Below are positions 46,840 to 58,289 of a stretch of 64,000 nucleotides of DNA, piece after piece. How positions within the stretch are numbered: the stretch's first letter is position 1; each line of letters starts with the position of its first letter. The stretch is from the NCBI RefSeq assembly GCF_032362555.1, contig NC_083520.1:7378001-7442000 (forward strand). The letters are read 5' to 3'. The notes below the pieces were generated by a model. It was not told the DNA's origin. It did not search any database and worked only from the letters and a program-made list of their open reading frames with translations. The translations under genes were made by a program, and so were the position numbers. The DNA comes from Amyelois transitella (Eukaryota > Arthropoda > Insecta > Lepidoptera > Pyralidae).

Positions 46840-49800
46840 TTGACTTGTTTTAATCAGATGTGCCACATAGTTTTAAGACGACAGTACACATTGCAATAAG
46901 ACACAGTATAAGGGATATCAGTAGGTCAAAATAACCCGAGTTATTGCACTCGCACTTACTGCACCATTCATACCATTAATGCGATTAGTGATTCAACTAC
47001 TCACAATGTTGTTAGGCAATTGTGAAAGGACAGATAACGAAACAAAAGCCAAGGTTTTGGGCTGACAGAAACGGTATGAAAGCGAATTTTGTCTGATAAT
47101 CCTTCTATTACACTGTAACGCCTGTTTGTGTATTACAAGTAATCCTTTTTAGGATCAAGAATAGCATAAAGTTTTAATTTTTTTTTTAGTATTTTTGGCT
47201 CACGTACCTTCGTTCTTCTTCTTTTGAAAGTTGAGAAATTATTTTTAAAATATCATAGATAACATGTCGGTACGGGAAGGCTTTGACGGATATTATAGTT
47301 GTACATTTGTCAATTAAATCGGAGTTATTCTAGTGAGGGTTACCGAGAACGTGGCAATTAAGTGGACAGATGTTGTCTCCAGGGAAAAAGTGTGATTATA
47401 ATATAATTTTGAATCTACATTATGACTAGCTGTCTCAGCAAACGTTGCTTTTCCATATAAATAATTTTGAAGTAATTACTAGTTAAAAAAATGTTAAGGG
47501 TGGACAATCCTTATCACTAAGGGGTATGAAAAATATGAAGATGTTGGCCGATTCTCAGACCTACTCAATATGCTCACAAAATGTCATGAGAATCGGTCAA
47601 GCCGTTTCAGAGGAGTACGAGAACGAACATTGTGACACGAGAATTTTATTATAAGATTACATTTGGTACTTACTCTAATGATAATTACAATAAAATAAAA
47701 CTTGTCACGTTTTTATTACGGTCAATGGAATTTATAATTTGTATGTTTTACCACATCTAAAATTACATTATTATTGATATTTAGTAATTTAGCAAGAAAC
47801 TAGATCAGCAAACCGCAGATTGAATGGGATTTTCGTACCAGTCAATCAAGTGGTGCAAAATTAGCCCAAGCCCTTAGTGTAGGATTACATTGCACCAACA
47901 CGCCGCAGTTTCTCATTTCAATGGCTTTATTATTCTAGATTAATGTATGTTTTACATAATAATTCTTACCTTTACAAATAAGGAAATACAAATGCTCACA
48001 ACGGCAACAAACAATGACAGAATTGAAGACAATTTTAGCTAACTTTAAAATTACGTATTTCGATTAACTATATGCCTTGTCGTTTGTTCAGACAGTCTAT
48101 GAGACAATTAAAAAAAAATATATAATAAAAAGTTAATAAAAATATTCGAAGTTATCACTGTAATCCTTAAAATGGCACACATTTTTCGAAAGCCTCTCGT
48201 TTGTAGAGTGTGTGGGAAATGACTCGTGTCGTATTATTTCATTCTTTCTTTTCTATATTAAAATTTTTGAAATTTATCTTAAATTATTATGATATTAGCG
48301 AAGTTGACTCTTGCAGGAGTTCCTCACGAGACCTAGGCTGTGTTAAGGTTTTAACAAAGCCTAAGAAGCTTTGTTCAGCTTATACAGTGTGGACCGGTAA
48401 CCAAGCATGTTACGTAACGCCATGATTAATTCATATGTTGAACTACGCGATGGAATGTAGTACTTCGATTGTTTGACCAGGGGCTTGTGGACACTAGACA
48501 CATTATTAATGACTACCTGTTGCCTGCGACTTCGTATGCGCGGAAAAGTCTATCTTATCTTACTTAAATGTATCTTAGATGTTGGTAAGGTTTAATAGCT
48601 ATACATCAAATAAAAACCGCCTAGCTGTTCCGGAGATTAGCTTGTATAAATAAATTGACAAACAGGCTAGTATAACTTAATTTAAAAATGATTGAAATTA
48701 AAAACATTTTTTTATCGTCATGATCGTGTTGATCTGTTCATGTCTGAAATGTAGGTATAAATATAACTAGTCTTAGGAAGCGACAATTTCCATAGCTTTA
48801 CATTCTAACACGAGCCAATTATCACACTAGGTAAACAACTTGATAAAAAAGTTATTCATTATGCACTAGCCTTAATCATTAATATCACGTCAAAAACACT
48901 TATGAAAACAATGTGAATAAATTAAGCGGTAAATAATTTATTCTCATTTGTTTCTTCATAAATAGTATTTTAATTTATAATTCCAATCGTGTGAATCAAC
49001 ATTCCCTTTCCAATACCACAGTTCCTTTGACTATGAAAAACTGTGTTACTGTAGAATTCGGAATAGTATAAGACTATAGAAGTGCCAAGCACTGGTAGAT
49101 TTTATCACTAATGGTCAAAATTTAAATAACATTTTTTGTTTATAATTAAGGATAGTATAATTATTTTTCCTTGTTTTTGCCATTATTATGTCTTGATTAT
49201 ATACATATAAATTGGTGACAACTATCGGTCACCATAGATTTTCAATAAAGATCTCAGCTGAACAACTGCACAGAAAACTGAATACAATGCATGGCAACCG
49301 ATCTGTGGTCGCGTCCCAATCCTGATCCGAACTAATATAATGCGAAAATCAGTTTGTTTGTTTGTAACTGCTTTACAGTAAAACAACTGAACCGGTTTTT
49401 GAAGCTACAAATGAAGTTTACACATTGGCTACTTTATTGGCTACTTAATTCGTACGGAAATGGGAAAAACAGTATTCTCGTAAACCAAAGCACAGCAACG
49501 GGCGAAAGCTAATTTCCTATAGTTTCAAACATAATATGGCATTTCTATTGTCTTATATAATTCAGATTTCTATGAGCGTCACCCTATGCATATGATTATC
49601 TTGTTGACACAATACATTACCGGATGCCGGTATTTGCCATCTCAGATTGTTTATCGAGCACATTATAATAGATACTCGTATCGAACATAGAAATAAAACA
49701 TCCAGAATGATCACAAACTCGGACATACCTAGATCTTTATCAGTCAACGGTTATACATAGGTATATCCTGATTCCACCAATTTCACATTAAATTTTTAGG

Positions 49801-50810
49801 GATTAAATAACTATAAAATCTTAGATATACGAACAATTTATCTTATAGGTACCTATTTATGTATATCAATTCAATATTATATTTTTATATTTATTTTTCA
49901 TGTACTAGCATTTGAAAGTTTGCATTGTTACGGTTAAATTTAAAATTTGCTTAATCACGCTGAAATCTGACTGACCGCAGATATTTATTGTTATGCTTTT
50001 ATCTTATCAAATTCTTGATAAAGAAATTGTCTTGGAATAATCTTCTTTAACTGACGCTCCTTCTACATTGAATTTACTCAATGCTATTTTAATACCATAT
50101 TCTATGATATGAGCAGGGCACATCAAACCTAATTAATATTCCGTCTTCGTCCCCATAAAAGGCCTTTTGTGTCGGTATGCTTAAATAATAACCTTCAGTT
50201 TATTACGTAATAGGGTTCGGTAGGGTTATTGTCGCGTCATCATAAAATACCGAATATTATAGTTTTTTTATAATGTTATCTAATAATACTGGTTCTATAA
50301 AAGTTAATTGCTTAAACTTGATGTATAACTGTGATATGACTCTATATTATACCCTTTATATAATTTAATTTACACGTTTCGTTGTTCCCTTTTTATGAAT
50401 GTCAACTGATATAAAACTGAATATAATAAATTATACTCATGTGAAATTTTAATTGAAACTATATATAATGGTACATTTTCATTTGTTTCGGAAAAAAGAA
50501 GAAATAACGGAACACAGACCCCAGGCCTGCACTGGAATACGCAAAGATGACAATATTATTCAGATCTAAGATAATTAGTTTTTTACAGAAAGGAAATATC
50601 ATATAACATTTATTTCATTACAAGCAGGTCTCATTATAGTAATGTTATCAGTCCACAAAACACTAAGAACGACACTGGGACCTTCAGTTTACCGGAAACA
50701 TGTCCTCGATTTGCGATCCAATTTACTGTATCTATGACAAACATCCTGTCGGTTTACTTTCTTTCGTTTTTTGAGTTTTATTTATGGAACCTATTTCTTG
50801 GTACCTTTAT
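46840..50810. other. intergenic with scattered repeat relics
   Basis: No supported gene. Relics of common lepidopteran repeats: 47425-47655 (ending GACACGAGAATTTTATTATA), about 48520-48660 (CCTGCGACTTCGTATGCGCG) and 49330-49520 (AACCGGTTTTTGAAGC). Confidence 0.4.
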
Positions 50811-50814
50811 CTTA

Positions 50815-50905
50815 CATATATAAAATCGCGCATCTATGTCGAAGGGTAAAGCAAAGAAGAGCAAGAAATTTTTCTACTTGCAACGATCCTTGCTTATTGA
50901 CCAGA
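50815..50905 (-). repeat. LINE 3' tail fragment
   Basis: ATCGCGCATCTATGTCGAAG, GGGTAAAGCAAAGAAG and TTTTCTACTTGCAACGATCC align with the minus strand of the LINE tail at 51540-51770. The 77-codon open frame starting here is therefore not a gene. Confidence 0.45.
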
Positions 50906-51479
50906 TATTTCGCCAATTACAAGAACCCTGTTTGATTAAATTTAGGAAAATTAAAGGAGCAGTTAACTTACATCCTGCGTTCGATCCGCGGTCAAATCAA
51001 GATAAAAAATTACTTTTTATGATTGGCCTGGGTCTTGGCTGTTTGTGTGTTTATCCATTTTTCGTTTAGTTATCTGTACTGTTACTTCCTTTGGGGTTAG
51101 CTGAATTTGCGTGATTTGATACAAATTCTAATAAAAAAATATCTTTAACAGATACATATATATACATTACCATGAGAAGTCCACTGCGTAATACAATTGT
51201 CAAAATATGTCCCTAACTACTTGGACGTATGATGTCAAACCAATCAATCAGAGTTTGCACACCCATCTCGTACAATCGTATAAACAATGGACGGCATTAT
51301 CAGCACTTTATCTTGGAGCCTCAATATGTCATGTCTTCATTTATCGAGCGGTGTAAAGCGACCTTTAGTACCCAGTCTAACAGTCTGCAGAATGTGGGTA
51401 CAGTGAAGTGTATATGCTGCAGTGAAATTTATTCTTCTTTGTGCGACTTCCAACGGTAGAAATTTAAAATTACACTCTG

Positions 51480-51775
51480 TCCTAAATTACCCCTTCCTTT
51501 CTTCTCTACAATTCTGTAAAATGTGTCATAAAAATATTAAAATGAATGAAAGCAGGTTGACTAAGCAGATATACAAGGAGAGTGTGGAGGGAAGGGTCGG
51601 AGTGGGAAGACCTAGACGAACGTATCTTGATCAAATTAAGGACGTCCTGGTAAAGGGTCAGGTCAAAAGTACCAGAAACCGCCGAGCTTGAATGAAGAGA
51701 GTTAGTGGAAAGTGGTAGTCTCTGCTTACCCCTCCGGGAAAGAGGCGTGATTTTATGTATGTATGTAAGTATGTA
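51480..51775 (+). pseudogene. LINE ORF C-terminal fragment and 3' tail
   Basis: In frame it reads MNESRLTKQIYKESVEGRVG, then RPRRTYLDQIKDVLVKGQVK and STRNRRA before a stop at 51689-51691. This is the C-terminal end of a lepidopteran non-LTR retrotransposon ORF as I know it. After the stop come fragments of the last codons (CTGCTTACCCCTCCGGGAAA), GAGGCGTGATTTTATG and an (ATGT)n tail to 51775. It is 5'-truncated and internally decayed. Confidence 0.6.
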
Positions 51776-52059
51776 TTATAAATGTACCGAGTGGATTTTA
51801 ATTTGTTACTAGCGATGACAAAGGAGTAGGTTATTATTATATAAAATATCAAATTAGATGTAGAAGACAATATTCAATTAATATTTGTGTGGCATTATTC
51901 AATATATCAATTGAACAGCAGAATGCTATAATTTACGTTCACTGTACCAATCCCTGTTTCTTCATTCATATTTACGCAACCTTAAAACCTTGAATTGCAA
52001 ATCAAAAGTCGAAACAGATGTGACACTCACTTCATGTTTTGTTTTAAATACTTACATAA

Positions 52060-52115
52060 AATTACGCCCCCTTCTCAAAGGGGTAGACAGAGACTAATTG
52101 AGACTATATTTTCAC
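52060..52115 (-). repeat. LINE 3' tail fragment
   Basis: CATAAAATTACGCCCCCTTC, AAAGGGGTAGACAGAGAC, then a palindrome takes over at 52090. Confidence 0.5.
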
Positions 52116-52153
52116 GAACCCAAGTTCGTGAAAAGATAGTCTCAATTAGTCTC
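52090..52153. repeat. 30-bp near-perfect palindrome with 4-nt loop
   Basis: GAGACTAATTGAGAC...TTCACGAAC pairs with GTTCGTGAA...GTCTCAATTAGTCTC. It lies inside a LINE tail whose normal sequence does not contain the second arm. Confidence 0.8.
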
Positions 52154-52324
52154 AAGCCCTACATACATTTTTTTGCTTTATAGGCAATCACTACTTTAGG
52201 TTGATCATGTACGTACATTATTAGTGTACCTACATTATTATTCCATTACGTTAAAAAAAATATATTAATGTACTGTATAAAAAAATATACAATGTAATGT
52301 ACGTTTTGTCACAAAATGTCACTA

Positions 52325-52434
52325 TTTCAATATCTTCTCCATCATTAAGCCATACAGTTGAACGGGCCTTCCAGCCTTTTCAAGACTGTTGGCTCTGTCT
52401 ACCCCGTAGGGGGTATATACGTGATCATATGATG
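52325..52434 (+). mobile_element. SINE-like (ATGT-tail) family, 3' fragment
   Basis: CCATCATTAAGCCATACAGT, TTTTCAAGACTGTTGGCTCT and GTCTACCCCGTAGGGGGTAT, ending GTGATCATATGATG. Confidence 0.7.
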
Positions 52435-52865
52435 TAAGTAAGTCTATTACAAACTCTTTTTAATATAAGATTTGAGGTTTTCTGTAATAATGTATTGTGT
52501 CTTTCAGAGGACAAAATATATGTCTTTGTTTTGGTATCATTACCACTGGCCTTCAGTTGAGGCTGTAGGAAGATGAGGAAAGAGGAAATAATTTTAACAT
52601 GTTGTATCGCACACATTTATGTGATATCATTAAAATTATCACAACGGAACAACATATGTCGCATTTCATCAATGAAATACCTCAGTCTGCATGTGATAAG
52701 GATACATAAATAGTACCTACCTAATTCCTTTTATTATTGGCTGACTGTTGTGATGTGGCCCATCAAAATAATTGATTACACTTCGAGGAAAAAGAGGCGA
52801 CTAATTTTATAATAGATTTATAACATCAAAATACTAATATCATTACTAGGTATTGCAAAAGTATC

Positions 52866-53230
52866 GGAGCATCCGTGGTCGAATCGGTAAGGTGCCCCGT
52901 TAAAATGTGTGTGGCGCAAAAATTCCCACCTCATCTATGTACCAATGACTATTTTAGAAGTTATGTAAACAAAATAATCAAACAAAAAAGCATCGTGAGG
53001 AAACCTGCAAATTCATGCAACTATATGTATGTGTAACCAGTAACAATCCAATACGGATTATGATCCCCAGCAAAGGTTGCGGATGTTAGACGGGAGTCGC
53101 TTCGTGTAAAAACCTGACTCACCCAATCCTGAATCCATGTTGACCATGGATCTAGGATTGGGTGAGTCAGGTTTTTCAGGCATCTGTACTAGAACTTCTC
53201 TCCAGAGTAGTGAGGATGCAACCGGAAAAA
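52866..53230 (+). mobile_element. tRNA-headed SINE (family B), longest copy
   Basis: Head GTGGTCGAATCGGTAAGGTG (A-box-like) with a decayed B region, then ACCAATGACTATTTTAGAAG, CATCGTGAGGAAACCTGCAA, TAACAATCCAATACGGATTA, GCAAAGGTTGCGGATGTTAG and CGGGAGTCGCTTCGTGTAAA. It ends near GAGGATGCAACCGG. This copy links the head seen at 19895 with the bodies at 30500 and 27955, so these are one family. Confidence 0.65.
53108..53176. repeat. 32-bp quasi-palindrome inside the family B SINE
   Basis: Left arm 53108-53139 (AAAAACCTGACTCACCCAAT...) and right arm 53145-53176 (...ATTGGGTGAGTCAGGTTTTT) pair with two mismatches around a 5-nt loop. The second arm is not expected in the SINE body. Confidence 0.8.
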
Positions 53231-55122
53231 AGCCCGAAGAAAGCAAAAGTCCGTCTGTTAGGCTGGCACGGCTAAACTGGTGTGCTGGAATAAAGTTAAT
53301 TATGTGTGATCAAACGAAAGTACTACATTTTTGTGGAAATTGGAATTTTAATATAATGCGGGCGGAGCGGCGGGCAAAAGCCAGACTTATATAAATCAAA
53401 GAGAAAATAAAAACGATCGAAAAAAAAATGTGGAAATAAATGTTATTTCTATACTGTTTCAATTAAGTAAATTTCACTTCTAAACAATTTTCAATGAAGT
53501 ATGCAAACCTGCCTGCATTGATTCGGTACTGACAAAGGTCTCACTCTCTCTCTCTCAGTTTCTGTTCCCAGTTGCACCCTTTGCTTGTGGTTTGGAGTCC
53601 GCACACAGTATAATTTTAATAAAATCGGAAACATTATTTTCAAAATGATACATGTATTTTATTAACTCGTTGGCTAGTCACGGCCACGTCAGGTCATGGC
53701 ATTACAATTGCCAACAAACGGGCGACTGCAGTAGAATTGTTATGGTCAAAGCCGCGGCGAACGACTGAACTACATGACGTATAAGCCCATTAAGCTTCCC
53801 TTGACCTGCCAGTCAAGGAATATAAAAAAAATAAAGTCAACAAAATTAAAATAAATAAACTTGCTTCCATAACGATCGGGTGGCGAAGAAAATTGATCAA
53901 TTAGTGTGCTAACTGCTCTTCTTACTCAGATTGTAAAAGTCATCTAAGGGAAATTATAATCTTTATTAAGGAGAAGAAAAATTATTAAATTTTATGAAAC
54001 ACCAAACAAGTCAAAAATAGCTTCAGCATGCTGTTTAATAACTTGAGGTTCTGTTCGCACCGTCAGTGAAAAAGACATAATGAGTTGGGAGTTCACTTGC
54101 TGATAAATTTAAGTATTTAAATGCATATAAAATCCCAGTCTAGAGTTATATTGCCTTTTTGGTAACATCTAAATCGTGACAAGAAAATAGTTTCAGTAAA
54201 TATAATTATTTATCGTGGTTTACAACTTAACTTTCATATTGGAGGTCATGAGCGCTCTACGGTTTCACATCAAACGAATAAATGAAGAGTCACGATCACA
54301 AAAGGCCATGGTAAAATAGTCATGTGATAAGTCTAGACAGATCAGCAGCTGCTGAATCTTTACATAACCATTCCCGATGCTGAAGTCGTACAAATAATTC
54401 TCCTCCTTCCTTCTGTCAATCACGTATTTATAACATTTACACCTCTTCTCTGGCGTTTTTTTTTTTACAACTAATACATATCACGGCAACAGTTTGGATA
54501 AAACTTTAAGTATGTTGTTTAGAGTTCCACTTCGCTGCTGGTAGAGGGCTAAATTAAATTTTTATATGTAATTCTTTTTATGTAGAAAATATAATTTAAG
54601 GAATTTAAATAAATAAGTGAATATTATTAATAATAATAATATTTTTATGACAATTATTAAGTTTATTGACTAAATTTTACTATAACAATTTCTAAACTAT
54701 ACTTACCTCCCTGCTAATAATAATACTAACTAAATAAAATAAAGTTAAGTTCCTTACCTACAAACGAAAAGTATTATAAAAAATATATATATAGAGTGAC
54801 AGTTTGTTAATTTGTTTACAGAGAAAAATCGATGTTTCAATTACATGTTTTATTGAAAGCAGGTCAGTAAATTGTTCCAATAAGTGTAGCATATCATGAC
54901 TACATAATACATATATTTGTACTAAGTAAACATCCATAATCCAAGTAAATCCAGTGACACGATTACTTTGAACTCAATCTGATTACGCAAGCCAATCGGT
55001 CACCACATAACCGCTCGCCGAGGTCGGCTGGCAAAGCATTGAACTTATATGTAGGCTATTATGTAATATAAGTACCATACAGTCTAGAGGCAAATATATT
55101 TTTAACGAATTTAGATAGTAGG
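53231..55122. other. intergenic, nothing recognised
   Basis: AT-rich, with a short (TC)n run near 53549-53560. No supported gene. Confidence 0.4.
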
Positions 55123-55372
55123 GCTAGACCAGCTATACTCAACCTTTTTTAAACTTGGGCCAAAAACCGTTTCCGTCATGGGATCTCGGGCCGCAAGCGA
55201 GAAATTATTAGGTATTTACTTTGTTGATTTTACATACCTCGATGTAAAATTACGGCGTTTTGCTTACTTTCCAGTTTTTGCTGAAGGCTTTTAAATCTTC
55301 TTAAAATAGAACGAAACATAGGAACTTCAAAGTGGGCCTTTTTAATTTAGGTTGAGTATAGCTAGGCTAGAC
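55123..55372. mobile_element. hAT-type MITE, 234 bp with 8-bp TSD
   Basis: The element 55131-55364 starts CAGCTATACTCAACCTTTTT and ends AGGTTGAGTATAGCTA, so the ends pair over 15 of 16 bases. GGCTAGAC flanks it on both sides (55123-55130 and 55365-55372), a perfect 8-bp duplication as made by hAT transposases. The subterminal GGGCCGCAAGCG-type word is common in hAT elements with the CTCAACCTTTTT end. There is no ORF. Confidence 0.85.
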
Positions 55373-58190
55373 AGAAAGGCCACCTGAAAGTACCTAGATT
55401 CGAATCAGTGACATGTTCCCATATTATTAAGCCTTTCCCTTGACACACTATGTTTTAATTCGCTATCAGATCAGCAAAGATGCTATAAAGTTTATCTCTA
55501 TGTTATCTTTGCGTTTTGAAGACACTCGATTTCGTGCTAATAAATAATTTTTGTCTGTCTCATATAATCAAATCATTCCAATATATTTATCCACTATTAG
55601 GACATAGAAAAGTATAAATAAAGCACCAATCGGTTTTAGGCATATTTATTTTTTATACTTTTTTATGGCGATGGTCTAAGAACCAGTCTCTGATCATTAA
55701 ACCATCTTTGCTTAACCATTAATGTGTCTTTATCCAAATTTCTGTTAAATTTCTTACGCAACCCCACTGGATAACTAGCTACATTTCACTAGCAATAATA
55801 TTTGTTAAATATTAAATCTTTTAAGACATTTAGACTGACAAAAAATCTTGTTTGATGTATGTAACATGTGTCATGTAACATCGACAGATAAAACAAGATC
55901 GATCATTTTATCGGCGGATAATATAATATGTGGCTACTAACTGTCGGATTGACCGTGAACTCTAAAATTTGATCGATTACAACTCGATGTCGTGACGCAG
56001 CCAATCGATCGAATCGATAAATTGACAAAACAATGACTCTTCAGAGAATATTAAGATATTATATTAGGGTTCTGCAGCCAAAAAGCATAAACAGGGCTGT
56101 TGTATTTCCGTCATGTCATTGTCTGTCTTCCCGTCCATAAAGGACTGCCCACTTCAAAATTTTAAATTTTAAGTTAATTCTAAATTTTCAAACGAGAATT
56201 AGTTTAAACAAAATTCACCGAGTAGTTAATGATATAATGGGATAATTTCTTTGTTGGCGCGGAACCCTGAGCGCTCGAGGCCGACTCGCACTTGACCGAT
56301 TTTTTATGTTTATGTGTCCATATAAATATGGCTGTTTGTAATCAATACGTCGAACGAAACGAAGTCGCTTTTTACGTCTATTTTTGAGTTGATTTAAATA
56401 TAAACTACGCAACGGATTATTGTTATTATCTCAAGTTTTTATGATACTTCTTAAGTTGAGCCATAAATGTATGGAATAAAATACAAAACGTGTCGGATAA
56501 TGGAAATTTTATTTAATACTTCTCATCTTGTTTTCATTCTTACATAGCCGTTAGTTTCGCAATTTAAGAATAATTTCCTCGAGATGAAGGGGTTCTATTT
56601 CATCTTTAGGTTACTATCATTGATTATTTAAAACTTACATTCAGCTACGAAATTAGTTAACAAATAATGTACTATGCAATAGAAAAAAAACAAATCAATT
56701 TTTTTTATGTGACTAATGACAACGTAGTCTGTTCCTTGGGAGGATTTCCGGAAAATCCCACAGAAATGGGAAAAGGCAAGGGATTTGCGGAATTTCAGAG
56801 GAATTAAATAGAGCTGCGGGCAAAAGTATTAAATGCAATAAATAAAATGCACAAGAAAAATAGCACATGTGCGGCGGGCCCCATGTGCAATATGTGTGAA
56901 TCATTACCACTTGCAATTAAAGGCCGCAATTTGAATCATCCGATTGATGTAGGCGGCTTATTGTATTGTTACTCAGTCTTCACTTTTATAATAATAAGGT
57001 ACTCATCGTGTCAGAAAGGCCAAGGCCCTGTGGGATTCTTCAATAATGAGCATATTTTATGTCTAAGAAACTTATGCATTCAACGCCAAAACAACCTTTA
57101 ATTTTATAGGTACTCTTAATATGGAGAGTAGCAATACCGCTGGAAATAAACTATTTCGGTCTATATTATAACCGCAGATACCCAAAGTAGAAAATCCGAT
57201 TAATATATGTAGATTATGAGGATAAAATACACTGACGTTCAAAGTTTCCGATTTAAATTACCTGATTGTCTGACAAGAAAAATAATTACGTGCTTCACAA
57301 CAAGTTTCGGTACTAGTAAGATCTTGGTCTCGCTCGCCACGCGTCAGAGGTGTATAATGTTTTCAACACAAAATTAATGTGGTCAAAACTCTCAAAGATC
57401 AATTTTAGCTGGATGGCTTCATCATGTAATTAATGAATGCTGTTAGGGAGTCGCAAAAGAAGAATCTCAAGTTAATAAGCTCTTTCCCTAGAGCGGCATT
57501 TCAATCTGCGCGGGATGACAAGCTGCTGCCACTGTATTTTGTTGTTTGTTTGTAGAAATTGGAACCATGAACCAGTACTTCATAATAATGAGTCCAAAAT
57601 GAAAACCCTTTCACCGTAACATCTTATCAACATTACCTGCCTTTATTTATTTCCAAGAAACGCACTTGCACTTATCACACAAAAACCGGTCACAAATGAG
57701 GACAGCATTACGTGAAAAGCGAGATAGTGTGGAAAACCACCTGTATCGTAATCGGACATACATGGACATACGCCATAGTAAAGTTATCTCAGAACGTCAT
57801 TACCGTAGTGCTATATTGAAGACATAACGCAAGCGTCAAACGTACTTACTTTGTGGCTACCTACATACCTACCAGTGTGATTTATTCGTATGAATTCTTT
57901 AGACATACAAAAATAAAATAATACCAACGTCGAGAGATGAAGGTCTACATGAACACTCTTTATTCGAGTTAAGAACATTCTGTAGATAGGTAAGCCAAAC
58001 AAAAATCTGATTACGAACCAATAACATACCCCTTACGTGGTAGATAAAGCTAAAATGTTGACCATTTTTGGCTGGATATCTTACTGACTATATTAAGAGC
58101 CCTTCGCTAAAGTTTCCCAATTTAAGGTCACCTTACAAATATTAGTATCGAATAAAGATTATCTTCTATTAATTTATATTCCTATTCTTC
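55373..58190. other. intergenic or intronic, nothing recognised
   Basis: AT-rich. A decayed relic of the SINE-like family may lie at 57395-57500 (AGCTGGATGGCTTCATCATG). No supported gene. Confidence 0.4.
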
Positions 58191-58192
58191 AG

Positions 58193-58286
58193 CCACATAA
58201 CCAGTTCGGACCTCGTCCGCCCCACCTCAACACAGGTGTGTTGCCGGACGCCGCGCAGTCTGGCGATGGCACTATGATGCAACCAG
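58193..58286 (+). CDS. candidate internal exon, Pro/Gln/Gly-rich
   Basis: A GC-rich 94-nt stretch between a pyrimidine-rich acceptor (TTCCTATTCTTCAG) and a donor CCAG/GTCGAG. It reads PHNQFGPRPPHLNTGVLPDA and then AQSGDGTMMQPG with no stop in that frame, while the flanks are AT-rich. Such low-complexity Pro/Gln sequence occurs in chromatin and transcription cofactors, but I do not recognise the gene. An alternative donor at 58236 would give a 43-nt exon. If real, the gene runs across this part of the window with long introns. Confidence 0.4.
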
Positions 58287-58289
58287 GTC

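Noticed and set aside
50836..51069. 77-codon ORF starting MSKGKAKKSKK
   Set aside because: Its start lies within a decayed LINE tail on the minus strand; the Lys-rich beginning is an artefact of that sequence.
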